64,000 nt of DNA from Smittia aterrima. Lineage: Eukaryota > Arthropoda > Insecta > Diptera > Chironomidae. The position numbers and the translations under genes were made by a program. Where the stretch lies: assembly GCA_033063855.1 (NCBI GenBank), contig CP093829.1:19375537-19439536 (forward strand), written 5' to 3'. The notes below the pieces were generated by a model. The model was given only the letters and a program-made list of their open reading frames with translations, was not told the origin of the DNA and ran no database searches. Shown here piece by piece: positions 34,209 through 45,285 of the stretch (positions are counted from its first letter, which is position 1; the number at the start of each line of letters is the position of its first letter).

Positions 34209-35259
34209 TCACTGATAATGAATCTGCAGGCCGTGCCTCCAATCGAAGGCTAAATGCTGATTATGGAAATCGATTGCGGCCGTCATATGATAACCCATAT
34301 TTGTTAATACGACGATGTACTCAAACAGAGCGAAGAATGTATAAACTAGAAAAGATTTGAATAAATAAAATGTTGATCAATGTTATTCTGAATAGTTCAA
34401 GCTCACCTCCACCCTCGCAGGACTCGTTGTGTCTAATGAAGAAGTATGTAGCCAAAAGAATTGATACTAAATTGATACAGAATAAATTTCGCTTGAGGTT
34501 GAGAGAAAAGAGCTCTCTTTCTGTTAGTTCCGGATCACGCCGGCCATTCTTGTAGATATAATGTGTCATGAACATATAAATTTCGGAAACAACGATAAAC
34601 GTGCAAAAGCAATTTTTATGGATTTCTGAAATATTTGATAAGAAATATTGATAAGCCGAGCAATCTAATCGTCAAGAATTGGATACTTACCATAATTGTC
34701 GTTGGACGTAAAAAGCGACAGGCCTAAAAGAGCAAAATTCTCGATAACATTTAGGAAGAGCGCGAAGCTTGCAAGATTCTGCCTGTTCCTTCTAATGACT
34801 CGTAGGTAATAACTGCAACACGATAATTTGTTGGTCATTACAGTTATTACAGTTATTCGTAAATATTCTTACCCTTTGTACATCCATGTGATGACCAATC
34901 GAGGTAAAAAATGTATAATGATCGATATTTGCCATACAAACGCTTGTGGTTGGAATGAACCTATTGCGGCCTGCAAGAGATGATTTTTTAGAGTCACTAT
35001 CATCACGAGATGTAAGAAGGTAAGAAGCACTCACAGATATCGACGGCAGGTAATTCCACACATGACAATGAGTCGAAGTCGATGCCTCGAAGAAGAATAT
35101 GAGCGAGTAGGCAACGCAGAAAATGAAACTAAACAGCGGCAGTGCTACAGTGATTGTTGAAAATTTCGCGAATGAGATTTGAAACAGTGGAGAACGTTCT
35201 TCTATCCCGTTTTCATCTTTTAACTTTTCGTATGCTGGCAACATTTTCCGCTTCTTCAT
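34209..35259 (-). CDS. PGAP2: Post-GPI attachment to proteins factor 2 (PGAP2/FRAG1)
   Basis: Minus strand exons 35035-35259, 34873-34970, 34691-34812, 34407-34625 and 34209-34345, giving 266 residues. Successive membrane helices are visible (VALPLFSFIFCVAYSLIFFF, the FLPRLVITWMYKGYY block, FALFLNVIENFALLGLSLFT, FCTFIVVSEIYMF, LVSILLATYFFI, FALFEYIVVLTNMGYH). The conserved HCHVWNYLPSISAAIGSF.QPQ loop and the closing FDWRHGLQ are family markers. PGAP2 is an ER/Golgi protein needed for fatty-acid remodelling of GPI anchors. The start could be either of two close methionines (MKKRKMLP); the first was taken. Confidence 0.9.
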
Positions 35260-35702
35260 TTCCTTTTAAAAAAAACTTAAATGACGTTTTTCGGAAGATC
35301 CAAAAAAAATATTTTCAGAGAAATTTTCTCGGTTACACAAGTCGCGTTTACGAGATCGCGTCCGTAAGACAACTAAAACATCTTATCACAGTCATTTTCA
35401 ACTTTATGTCGTGTGTGTTTAAGCTCTAAGAATGTAAGAAGAAAAAAAGAACCGAAAAGAAAAAAACCTCTTTCGAGAACCAGAGGTAACAACATTAACT
35501 CCGTGTCCGAAGCGACTGGGGGAAGCGAATGACGTCACAAGAAATATTTCGTCGAACTTTGGAATTTCAAGAAAATTTCGGTTAGCAAAATACTTTACGA
35601 TGAATTTATGCATTTCCAAAAATATTTAAAAAGAAAACTTCGAACTGAGAATGATTTAAAACTACAGAGGCGTAGATTACTAAGTTAAGCGAAGATACAA
35701 CT
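35260..35702. other. Intergenic stretch between PGAP2 and DDX28
   Basis: Upstream of PGAP2 (-) and downstream of DDX28 (-). No coding exon seen; it holds the DDX28 3' end and PGAP2 promoter. Confidence 0.4.
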
Positions 35703-35707
35703 TTATT
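35702..35707 (-). terminator. Polyadenylation signal overlapping the DDX28 stop codon
   Basis: Minus-strand AATAAA whose TAA (35703-35705) is the DDX28 stop codon, so the 3' untranslated region would be very short if this signal is used. Confidence 0.45.
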
Positions 35708-37285
35708 CATTCATCGCTTGCTTCAATTCCATTGTTTCATACTTTGCGATTTCTTTCTCAATCTTCGTTGCGATAATGTTTCGAATGTTGGCGTTGACGT
35801 TCTCGAGCAGGTGATTGGTTCTAGCTGATTTCTCGATCTTTCTGACTAGATCGAGTTCGTGTTGTCCGGAGACGAAATTTGTGATGAAGCAGTTTGAGTT
35901 GCTACCTAATCGACCTATTCGTCCGCAACGGTGAATGTAGTCAGAGATGTGCATAGGAAACTCGAAGTTAATGATGTGTCTTGCTCTGACAGTATTGAGG
36001 CCTCGTGCAATGCAGTCAGTTGTGGAAAGAACATTAAATTGTCCGTTCTGAAAGTTTTCGAATCTGCCGTCTCTAATTTTTTTTAGCATGTCACCATTTA
36101 AGTTGAAGCACTCGACACCATTATCGTTAAGGAAAATCGAGACGTAATCACTTGTCGATGATTTGTTTGAGAAAACTATCACTGGACGTTTCTTTTGGAC
36201 TTCTCCCTTGACGATTCTTAAAAGATTTTCTGGTCGATCGCTTTTGTTCATTCGCATGAATTTTTGTGTAACGTAAGGAAGAATCTTATGCAGATCATCG
36301 CTTACAACTTTCTTCAAAGAATCTACGTCGATGATCTCTTGAAATACTTCATCTGTGTTTGTGGGCATCGTTGCGGAAGCAAGAATTAGTTGAGTTGAAC
36401 GGTGAAATGAAAATCTTCGAAGAAAGTAAGCTAATTTCTCATTAAAACTGTCTTCGAGGAGTGTGTCAGCCTCATCAAGAACAACATGTTGAACTTCACT
36501 CATTCGGTAAATTCCACTTGTCGTTAGTTTGCTGATTGCTCCGATCGATCCAACCAGAATGTCAATATCGTCAAATGTAGGATTGAGCATCTTTTGTCTT
36601 GTATTTCCACCAACTACAACTTTAACATTCAGATTAAGTCCTTCTGCCAATTCTTCTGCAAACTTCCCGATTTGCATTGCAAGTTCTCGACCCGGCGTTA
36701 GAATTAGTGCTGTTGGTGTATTGAACTGTCTTTCAGTGCCTTCACGAGTTTTCAACTGGATAAGCTGTTCAATAATTGGCACGAGGTAAGCATGAGTCTA
36801 AAACGAAAGATAAGTTTAAAATATTTGTTTAAAAAGTGAAATGGCTAACGAACCTTTCCACATCCTGTCTCAGCTGCTAATAAAACGTGTTCTTTCTTCA
36901 GGATCATCTCAATGGCTTCTGTTTGGAACTTTGTAGCTTTCTCAATGCTATGATTGTCACTTAAATTCTTTACAAGTTGTTCATTGAGTCCAATGCTGGC
37001 AAATTCTATCGAGTTCTTAAGATTTGATTCGATGATATTTCTTATCGGATGAATAATAAAATGATCTCCTTTCGCTTTGTAATGCTGCCATCCTTTTGAA
37101 GCTATTTCAACTTCCTTTTCGGAATTTCCATGTGCCTCCTTCTTATTTTCATCGAGCATTAAATTAAATTTTGTGTTTCGACAAGTAATCAAAGGAACTG
37201 ATTTTTTGGCTCGAGCAGCTGTTGAGGCATTGACAATGCATTGTGTCTTAAGCACTTGTTTAATTAAATTCACACTTCGAAACAT
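35703..37285 (-). CDS. DEAD-box RNA helicase DDX28-like, mitochondrial
   Basis: Minus strand exons 36854-37285 and 35703-36797, giving 508 residues. The start at 37285 is preferred over ones further upstream because it gives an Arg/Lys-rich, acid-free leader (MFRSVNLIKQVLKTQCIVNA) typical of mitochondrial import. Helicase motifs in order: Q-motif region (KATKFQTEAIEMIL), Walker A AAETGCGKT (split by the intron between K and T, residues 144/145), PGRELAMQ, VLDEADTLLED near residue 250, SATM, PVIVFSNK, TDCIARGLN and HRCGRIGRLG. Human DDX28 acts in mitochondrial large-subunit ribosome assembly. The stop codon lies inside an AATAAA word. It is head-to-head with ND-51, 115 bases apart. Confidence 0.87.
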
Positions 37286-37400
37286 TTCGCAACTTAATTT
37301 TATTTTTACGCCGAATCGAGTTTCAATCAAAACAAAAGTTTGTCGTAGTTTCTGCAGGGTAAACAAGAACCCTGAATAAAAATTATTTGTCAAACGAAAA
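37286..37400. promoter_or_regulatory. Shared upstream region of DDX28 (-) and ND-51 (+)
   Basis: Only 115 bases separate the two divergent start codons of two mitochondrial-protein genes. Both promoters and leaders must lie here or overlap the other gene. No TATA box seen. Confidence 0.55.
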
Positions 37401-39105
37401 ATGGCAAACGTTCTCGTGCGCGTCAGTTCGGTCCCAAAACAGCATTTGGGTAAGTTTAACTTCATCATAGGAATCACCTTTTCATGAAGTAGCAAAGGAA
37501 AACACGGAATCCTGACTGTCAAAGCGAAAATACCAAAATCGTCATTTTTTGTTGTTGTAATCTCGATGCACGAAAATTTTACATAACAATTTTGTTCGCT
37601 CGGAAAATGTACACAAGCGAGTACAGCTCACCTGATCTCATCTATTGCGTCTTTTTCAGCTGCGACCTTGTTGCCGTTGGTGAAGAATATCCAAGTTCAT
37701 GCCAGAGGAAACACAACTCAAGTCAATACGCCTCCACCGCAGACGAGAACATCTTTCGGTGGACTTGCTGATCAGGATAGAGTTTTCACAAATCTGTATG
37801 GACGTCATGACTGGCGTTTGAAGGGAGCCATGAAGCGTGGCGATTGGCACAAGACAAAAGAGATCATCGAGAAAGGATCCGAGTGGATCATCAATGAGGT
37901 CAAAGCTTCAGGATTGAGAGGCCGTGGCGGTGCTGGTTTCCCTTCAGGTTTGAAGTGGTCTTTCATGAACAAGCCCTCAGACGGTCGTCCCAAGTATCTC
38001 GTCGTCAATGCTGACGAAGGTGAACCTGGAACATGCAAGGATCGCGAGATTATGCGTCACGATCCACATAAACTTATTGAAGGCTGTTTGATTGCTGGTC
38101 GTGCTATGGGAGCTCGTGCTGCTTATATTTACATCCGTGGGGAGTTCTACAACGAAGCCTCCAACATGCAACTTGCAATTGCTGAAGCTTATCAAGCTGG
38201 ATTACTAGGAAAGAACGCTTGCAACTCCGGTTACGATTTTGATGTCTTCATGCATCGCGGAGCTGGAGCTTACATTTGTGGCGAAGAAACAGCTTTGATC
38301 GAATCCTTGGAAGGTAAACAAGGAAAGCCTCGCCTTAAGCCTCCATTCCCAGCTGATGTCGGTGTTTTCGGATGCCCAACAACCGTTGCTAATGTTGAAA
38401 CAGTCGCCGTTGCTCCAGTAAGATCTCAAAGACAAACATTTCACAACTTTTGTTATCAAAATTGATTTCTTTTAGACAATCTGTCGTCGTGGTGGAATCT
38501 GGTTTGCTGGTTTCGGACGTACTCGTAACTCTGGCACCAAACTCTTTAACATCTCTGGACATGTCAACAATCCATGCACAGTCGAAGAAGAAATGTCAAT
38601 TCCTTTGAAAGAATTGATTGAAAAGCACTGCGGAGGAATTCGCGGAGGATGGGACAACTTATTGGGCATCATTCCGGGAGGCAGTTCAACACCAATCATC
38701 CCGAAAGATGTTTGCGCTGAGGCTTTGATGGATTTCGATGGACTCGTAGCTTGTCAAACTTCTCTCGGTACAGCAGCAATCATCGTTATGGACAAATCGA
38801 CTGATGTCATCAAGGCAATTGCTCGATTGATTGCATTCTACAAGCACGAAAGTTGCGGACAGTGCACGCCATGTCGTGAAGGAGTTAGCTGGATGAACAA
38901 GATCATGACACGTTTCGTCAGTGGCAATGCTCGTCCTGATGAGATCGATATGTTGTGGGAAGTCTCAAAGCAAATCGAAGGTCACTCAATCTGCGCTTTA
39001 GGAGACGGTGCCGCTTGGCCCGTGCAAGGTTTGATCAGACATTTCCGACCAGTGATCGAGCAGAGAATGGCAGATTTCGAGAAGCGCCAGAAGGCAATAA
39101 ATTAA
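37401..39105 (+). CDS. ND-51: NADH dehydrogenase (ubiquinone) flavoprotein 1, complex I 51 kDa subunit
   Basis: Exons 37401-37449, 37660-38417 and 38476-39105, giving 478 residues. A mitochondrial leader (MANVLVRVSSVPKQHLAATL, then VKNIQVHARG) precedes the mature enzyme starting near TSFGGLADQDR. The NADH/FMN site is present (GLRGRGGAGFPSGLKWSF, from about residue 100; NADEGEPGTCKDREI), as is GAGAYICGEETALIESLEG. The 4Fe-4S cluster N3 ligands are in ESCGQCTPCREG near residue 395 plus the later cysteine in HSICALGDGAAWP. The subunit takes electrons from NADH at the tip of complex I in the matrix. Sequence is highly conserved, so the call is secure. AATAAA at 39149-39154. Confidence 0.98.
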
Positions 39106-39551
39106 ATTAGTTTCAATTGTACTTCGCCTGTTCTCACTGAAAATGTAAAATAAATAACGAAAAGTAAAAAAGATTAAATAAATATTCCTGACTCCGGGCA
39201 TCAAGCTAGTTGAGCTTTCATTTGCTAGTAAAGCTTTCAATAAAAAAAAATAAGTTGAATTTCAGCTGATGACGAGTTCTTATCAACAGCATATACACTT
39301 TGCTACTCATGTTTCTGACAAAAACTGATAAATGACGAGGTTTCCTATCGAAAGCAAACAGATTTCAGTTTGAGTTCAAGAGCGCATCGTCAAAATATTT
39401 CAGTGAAATTTTAGTCTCGCTTAATAGCTGCGACACAAAGAAGCAGTTAAGGAAAATTTAGTTTAGCTGTTTCTGGATAAAGTTCATTGATTTGTTTGTG
39501 AATGATTTGCAAAACAAATATTTGATAACGATCTTTAAATCATCTGAGTGA
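39106..39551. other. Intergenic stretch downstream of ND-51
   Basis: Holds the ND-51 3' untranslated region (AATAAA at 39149-39154) and the upstream region of the ESCRT-III-like gene. No coding exon seen. Confidence 0.45.
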
Positions 39552-40207
39552 ATGGGTGCAAGTAACGAGAAACTTTCAAAGCAACTTAAAGTGAGTTTTC
39601 CTTTTAAATTGAAGTTTGATTTGAATTCCTAATTTATTCTGAACAGGATGGCAGAAGTTTTGCTAGAGAAATTGAAAAGCATCATGAAATGTTAGAGGAA
39701 ATTGCAGTGAACATGAAAAATGTTTCACTCAGATTTTTGAAGGAAGGCAAAGAAACGTAAACACATTTTTTTAAAAGTAAATCTTTTATTTCAAGTTATT
39801 AATTTTTCAGTCGAGCGATGTCAATCTTGCGCTGGAAAAAAGTTCTCACGGGTCTACTTGCATTGTTAAAAAATGGTCTGATTCCAATCGAAAGCGTTAA
39901 GAAAGTTAAAGAGTTCGAGAGAAAGAAGGAAATCATTCTTGACGGATTGGAGAGCTCAGCCGATGCATTTGAAGTCATCGGAAAAGTTCTTCTGATCATT
40001 GAACATGTGACGAAGAAAGAAGACTCGATCGGTGATTATTTTCCAAACAATCTTCTCACGACATTCGAGGAGGAAGAAGTTGCAGCTGAACTGGAAAAAC
40101 TGAAGAGCGTATTTTCCATAATGAAGAACTACAAAAGTATTGAATATGTTTACATGAAACCAAAACGCAAGCAAAGTTTATTAAACAATTTTTGCTGTTC
40201 AGAATAA
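39552..40207 (+). CDS. Short helical protein, divergent ESCRT-III (Snf7/CHMP6)-like
   Basis: Exons 39552-39590, 39647-39756 and 39811-40207, giving 181 residues. It starts MGASNEKL, leaving a glycine at position 2 as in myristoylated CHMP6/Vps20, though position 6 is not Ser. The remainder is charged and helical. The order of features resembles CHMP6: FLKEGKETRAMSILRWKK echoes the DGRKERAKLLLKKK block, then IPIESVKKVKEFERKKEI, DGLESSADAFEVIGKVLL and an acidic stretch EEEEVAAELEKLKSVF. It ends LLNNFCCSE. Length is near CHMP6 (about 200). I infer a diverged Snf7-family membrane-remodelling protein. The resemblance is from memory of the pattern and is weak per residue; an unrelated coiled-coil protein is possible. 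Confidence 0.5.
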
Positions 40208-41090
40208 ACTTTGATTTTTAAAATTTAAATTCAAAGCTTCAATTCTCTTCGAAAACTTCAAATCGCTGTGAGAAAATGTTAAACACAAGACGATCCGTGA
40301 GAGAAAAAAAGATTTCTTTTCTGTGTTTGTGTCTGTGTTCAAGTCGCGATCTTAAACTTCAATTTCAGTCTTCTCTTAACCACACACCTGAATCAACATA
40401 TTTTTTTTAACAAAGCGGATAATTTAACAAAAGGTTTTAGTAAGTCACAAATTTCACTTTTGCAAAAGTTTTTCGCGATTGATAGAACTTGTGCAATGTT
40501 GTAAATTTAATCGAAATGTGTGGCAGTGAAGCAAGATCGTGATTACCAGATTAATTTCAATTATTTCCAAACAACTTTCAGTATGAGCGCAAACAGTTTG
40601 CCTTAGATTCATTGCTAATGATTAGCTTGGAAAGTAACTGAGCTTGTTTTTTTTCTCAGTTACTTAGGCTCAATGTGAATTGATCTTCATCAAGTCTCCA
40701 CCTACAGTATCTCAAATTGATGCAGTGGCCACTGTGAATCATTTTTTAGCGTTTCGCTAGCTTCACCGTTTTTGCAAAGTCGTTTCTTTGGTAGTGGGAA
40801 GAGCTCAAGACAAATTCTCGATGACCAAACTGAGTAAACGTGATGAATACAAAACCAGATATTCAAATGAATTCTTTTGCGTGAATGAGTGGATGATCTA
40901 AACATTTCGTGTGTGAACGTTTATTGTTTACGGTATTCGAATGAAAGAGAATCTTAACAAAGTTTTTATTGTACAAACCGTTTGCAATTCAGTTTCTTGA
41001 ACCATGAATCATTGCGCAACTTCTCGTGCATTAATTTCTGTTCAGGCTTCAATAATTAAAACTTTCTTTTCACCTCGACCTTTTAGCAAC
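40208..41090. other. Intergenic stretch with an inverted repeat
   Basis: No coding exon seen. Contains an 11-bp perfect inverted repeat at 40632-40665 and an initiator-like TTCAGTTT at about 40988, roughly 100 bases before the secreted-protein start. Confidence 0.4.
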
Positions 41091-42434
41091 ATGAAATTTT
41101 TACTGGTAATCGTCGCACTCTGCGTGTTGGGAATTGATGGCGCCAAAGAAAAGGCGATCAAAGTGAAAGACAAGGACATGATGAGGAAAATGATTATTTA
41201 CGATAAGGTGACGAGACATCAACGAAATAATTAGATTTTCATGATAACTTAATTAAATATTTCCAGAAAAATCCAAACATGTTTTATTGCCCAGTCGCGA
41301 ACAAACAGCTGAAGTCATATTCGATCGATAAAATGATTGTCAAGTGAGTTGTTAATTTCAATGGAAGGTCAAATGCAAATTTCAAACTAATCTCTTCAGA
41401 GCTCACCCGTTGAGTAAACTCTGCGAATTTGAAGGCGTTGAGATGCCAAAGGATGCAAAGCCTGATTGTTTCCAAAACGTTGACGAGACAGAATTCGCGT
41501 GCAAGGAGAAATATCGAATCATGGTGAGCTAGAATATTCTGAGAAGGTTTTCTTTATCATGCCAAACCCCATGTATAACCACATTTGTTGCGATATTCAC
41601 ATTCCTGCCTTAGCATTAAGCTCGCTACAATTAACGACATCGAGAAACTTTTAAAACAAATTTACAAAACATTCTTTTGCAGAAACGAAACGTGAAATAT
41701 GAGTGAAAAAAGAAAACACAGTTAAGACGATTAGATGAATAAATGTCGCGCGTAATGAAAGCTCAAGCTTACGATTGCAACCTGAATTAGTGTAGATTAG
41801 AGATTTGTTTCGCTAAGAAAGATTTCATTAAAGTTTAGATTTTAGCTTTCTTCAATTTTATTAGTGAATGACCTGAAACTTCTTTAAAGATTCAAAATTT
41901 CCACTCGCAGAAAACAAATTCGAATGCTGCGATCTTTCTGCAAAATTAACATCAAAAATATTTCGAGTAACAAAATCTGTCATAACAAAAGTTTATTCAT
42001 CTTCGCCTGTTAACAAAGAAAATATTTTTAAAGTTCATTTGCATGTTGGTGATGGCCTCAGAGTTTTTATATAACACGCACAATCCACTAAACAATTAGA
42101 CAAGAACTAAGCATAATTCAAGAAGACATGTATAAAGAAAACATCGTAATAAACAACGTATTAGACACCTAATCGGGCCTCACACTTACAAATCACACTA
42201 AATTATGTTATCGGACAAAAGTAAGTAGGAAGGAAAAAAAATGCTGTTCAATAAAAGCCGTAAGATCGTTTATCGAGTAAAACGTGATTCTAATCTCAAA
42301 ATGTGTCTTGATTACAGCTTAGAAAATATCCGGAAGAATTCCCAACAACCGGCTCGTCGAGACTCAAGAAATTCATGGACTACGACAAAGAAATTATTTC
42401 GAAGATGATGAAGAATTACAATAAATCCAATTAA
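41091..42434 (+). CDS. Small secreted four-cysteine protein, unrecognised
   Basis: Exons 41091-41207, 41267-41343, 41400-41523 and 42318-42434, giving 144 residues. The start gives a clean signal peptide (MKFLLVIVALCVLGIDGA). The mature part is very Lys-rich and has four cysteines: FYCPVANKQ, SKLCEFEGV, KPDCFQNV and EFACKEKYR, which could form two disulphides. The last exon encodes LRKYPEEFPTTGSSRL .. MMKNYNKSN. Intron 3 (794 bases) is long for this window, so the last exon is less certain, but phase 0 matches and its composition agrees with the rest. I do not recognise a family. Secretion is inferred; a lineage-specific salivary, seminal or haemolymph protein is possible. Confidence 0.62.
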
Positions 42435-42628
42435 TTCAACATCTCAATACAAAGTGTTTCAATTTTTGTTTTTCAGATATTTCAAACGTCTGTTGATATT
42501 TTTTATTTGCTTCAGATATTTCGAAAAAAATATTAATTCGCGGGGAAGAAAACTGAGTTTCCAATTCGAAAAAATGTTTTTGTAGTCGTCTCGTCGAGAA
42601 AAATTGAAAGCAAAAATAAAATTGAGCA

Positions 42629-44152
42629 ATGGAGAGCTCAAAAGATGAAGTAGTTGACGACGATGAGCGATTCGAGATACATAAATGTATCTTTGAAAAT
42701 AACTTGAAGAGGCTGAACCAAATCTTAAAGAATTACAAAGAAGTGATTGATAGAAAGGTAAGAAATTATTTAGAAGATAACTTATCATTGCCTCGGCCTT
42801 AATTAACTTTGTGTACCTAACGAATTCCATTTCACAACAGGATAAACATGGCAATACAGCGCTTCACCTAGCAACGATGCTCGGAAGAAAAGGTGAGAAT
42901 AATTAAAAGAAAATAATTTCCATGAAAACTCAAATTTCTCTTTTGTAGAATGCGTTTGTTTGCTCTTATCAGCATCTGCATCCGTCAATGTTAAGAATGT
43001 CAATGGCTGGAGTCCATTAGCTGAAGCAATATCGCGAGGCGATCGAGCAATAATTGAATTAATCTTAAGGAAGTTAAAGGAGCAGACAAGAGAGTCCATA
43101 GGCCAACGTCGTCCGTCACTTAATCTGGCGCTGAATAAAATCAACGACTTCTACTTGGAGCTCAAATGGGAATTCTCGAGTTGGGTTCCACTGCTATCGA
43201 AAATTCTGCCCAATGACATTTGTAAAATTTACAAATCTGGCTCAAAGATTCGTCTCGACTCGACATTGATCGATTTCAATGAAATGCATTGGCAGAGAGG
43301 CGACATCACATTTATTTTTAGAGGAGATAGCGATACGATGATAACAGCAATGGATAATGAAGCAAAGTGTTATCAAACGGTTAGAACTCAGGAGAATGAG
43401 TTGGAGATTCAAGATGAAATTGATCTGTTGATGATGAGCGACATCGTGAACGCAAAGTTGAATACAAAGAACATCAGTTTCTCTCCGGCAAAGACTGGCT
43501 GGTTCATCCGAGAGGATAAGAAAGAGAAAATTTCACAATTCAACTGTGACGTTTATCATGTGAATGGCTTGACTATGGAGCAAAGGAAACGCCGAGAACA
43601 TTTAAACAGAGAAGACTTGCAAAAGAACAAAACTTCTATTGTCGAGTCGCTGACTAAGACGCCGATTGAGATTGATCCGAATGTTGAAGTGAGTTTCAAA
43701 TTAAAGTTTTATTTTAAAGACTTTACTACTTACTTTCCTCTTAGATCCCACGACGTGCATCACTTAAACCACCAGCAAGCAAAAATGTTACTTGGGAAGA
43801 ATACATGAACGCAGATGAAGCTCCGACGCTTGGACGAGATCTCGTGTTTAAAAAATCGCAGAAGACCTTAAAAGCGACCATTGCCATGTCTCAGGATTTC
43901 CCTCTTTCAACTGATGTTCTCTTGAACGTCTTGGAGATAATCGCGCCATTCAAGCATTTTGCGAAGCTTCGCGATTTTGTCTCACTGAAACTGCCGAAAG
44001 GATTTCCTATTAAAGTTGACATACCTCTGGTTCCTACTGTTTCTGCGAAGATCACGTTTCAAGATTTCGAATATCGGAACAATCTTTCGCCAGACTTGTT
44101 TGAAATACCAGCTGGTTACACTGAAGATGAGAATCGCTTTCCCGACTTATGA
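42629..44152 (+). CDS. Ankyrin repeat domain-containing protein 13, ANKRD13C-like
   Basis: Exons 42629-42757, 42841-42892, 42949-43688 and 43745-44152, giving 442 residues. Two to three ankyrin repeats occupy the first 110 residues (FEIHKCIFENNLKRLNQIL, DKHGNTALHLATMLGRKEC, NVNGWSPLAEAISRGDRA). The GPCR-chaperone domain follows: WEFSSWVPLLSKILPND, GSKIRLDSTLIDF, WQRGDITFIFRG, then WEEYMNADEAPTLGR, and near the end LPKGFPIKVDIPLVPTVSA. No ubiquitin-interacting motifs follow, and the protein ends at IPAGYTEDENRFPDL. That absence and the length favour ANKRD13C, an ER-associated regulator of receptor biogenesis, over the ubiquitin-binding ANKRD13A/B/D. Confidence 0.88.
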
Positions 44153-45285
44153 TACAGTTTCGAGATCATTCTCATCATTCAGTTGTTTTGCTGAGCGAGT
44201 GTTATTGGTAATTTGCGTCCTTCAATTAAGAAAGAGTTCAAATGTGAGAAAGTATTTTTTTTTTGTTAGAATTTTATTTTTTTTAAAAAAAATTATTTTG
44301 AACTTTTGTGGATCTTTTAAAAATTACGTCGAAACTTTTTATGAAGATCTTTTAATTTAAAATATCAAACGACGAAATTTTTAAAACATTCTCGATTAAA
44401 TTATTAATTTTGTTATTTTAAAGCTTCTTAAAAGGTCGCCGACATGTTGATCATGAGCGATTCTTCTGCCTATGAAAACATATCCCCATTCAAACTTAGC
44501 AAACACGACTCTACGATTAAGCAAGAAAATTATGATTTGCCATTCCAATAATTTGTCGTTCGAGCAAGAAACGATTTATCGCTTTGAAATACACTGACAT
44601 ACGAATATAAATTAGAAAATCAAGTAGGCGCATAAATGTGAGTCAGCGGAGTAGTTTTGCCGCTGAAATCTGCTTTTAAATCAAGGAATCTTGATAAAAA
44701 ATCTGTTGTAGACTGTTGATTGTGCATTTTTCATGTTCCCTTCCGCCCAACCCAGGACTTTTTACAATTACAATCTACACAAACGTTGTACGCAGACTCT
44801 GTAAAACTTTTTCCAATTACATTTCAATAAAGAAAAGAAACTGCTACACACCTGTTTGAATAAGTTTTTCTTTAAAGGATTCTCTTGCTCTTCACATCTG
44901 CTGATGATGTTAAGAGGTGACTGAGTGTTTAGTTTAGATGACACAGTCGAAGGTATCGTTCGAGTGAAGGTTTAAGTGAGCTCGTGAAAGGATCGCGAAA
45001 ACACAAAACAGGAAAACCAGCTGAAAAACGCATGACTGAGAGTAATTTTTCTTCATCAGAGAGATTTTTTCTGTTCGCATTTATTAGTAAACTGTTGCTT
45101 CGCAAAGCGTAAAAGTTGCGAAATGCAACATTTCCTTTCGATACCTTGAACTGATGTTTTAAAGCAACCAACGGTAGTTAATTGCGTTTATTCAATATCA
45201 AATTCTGTCGAACGGGGAAGTGAGACGACTAATTAAGTGAAAGAATTCGTGTAGAAGAAGAAAATATTTTTTAAGACGAAGAAAG
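44153..45285. other. Intergenic stretch between ANKRD13-like and C2-protein genes
   Basis: AT-rich with poly-T runs near 44250-44290. No coding exon supported. Should contain the promoter of the downstream C2 gene. Confidence 0.4.
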
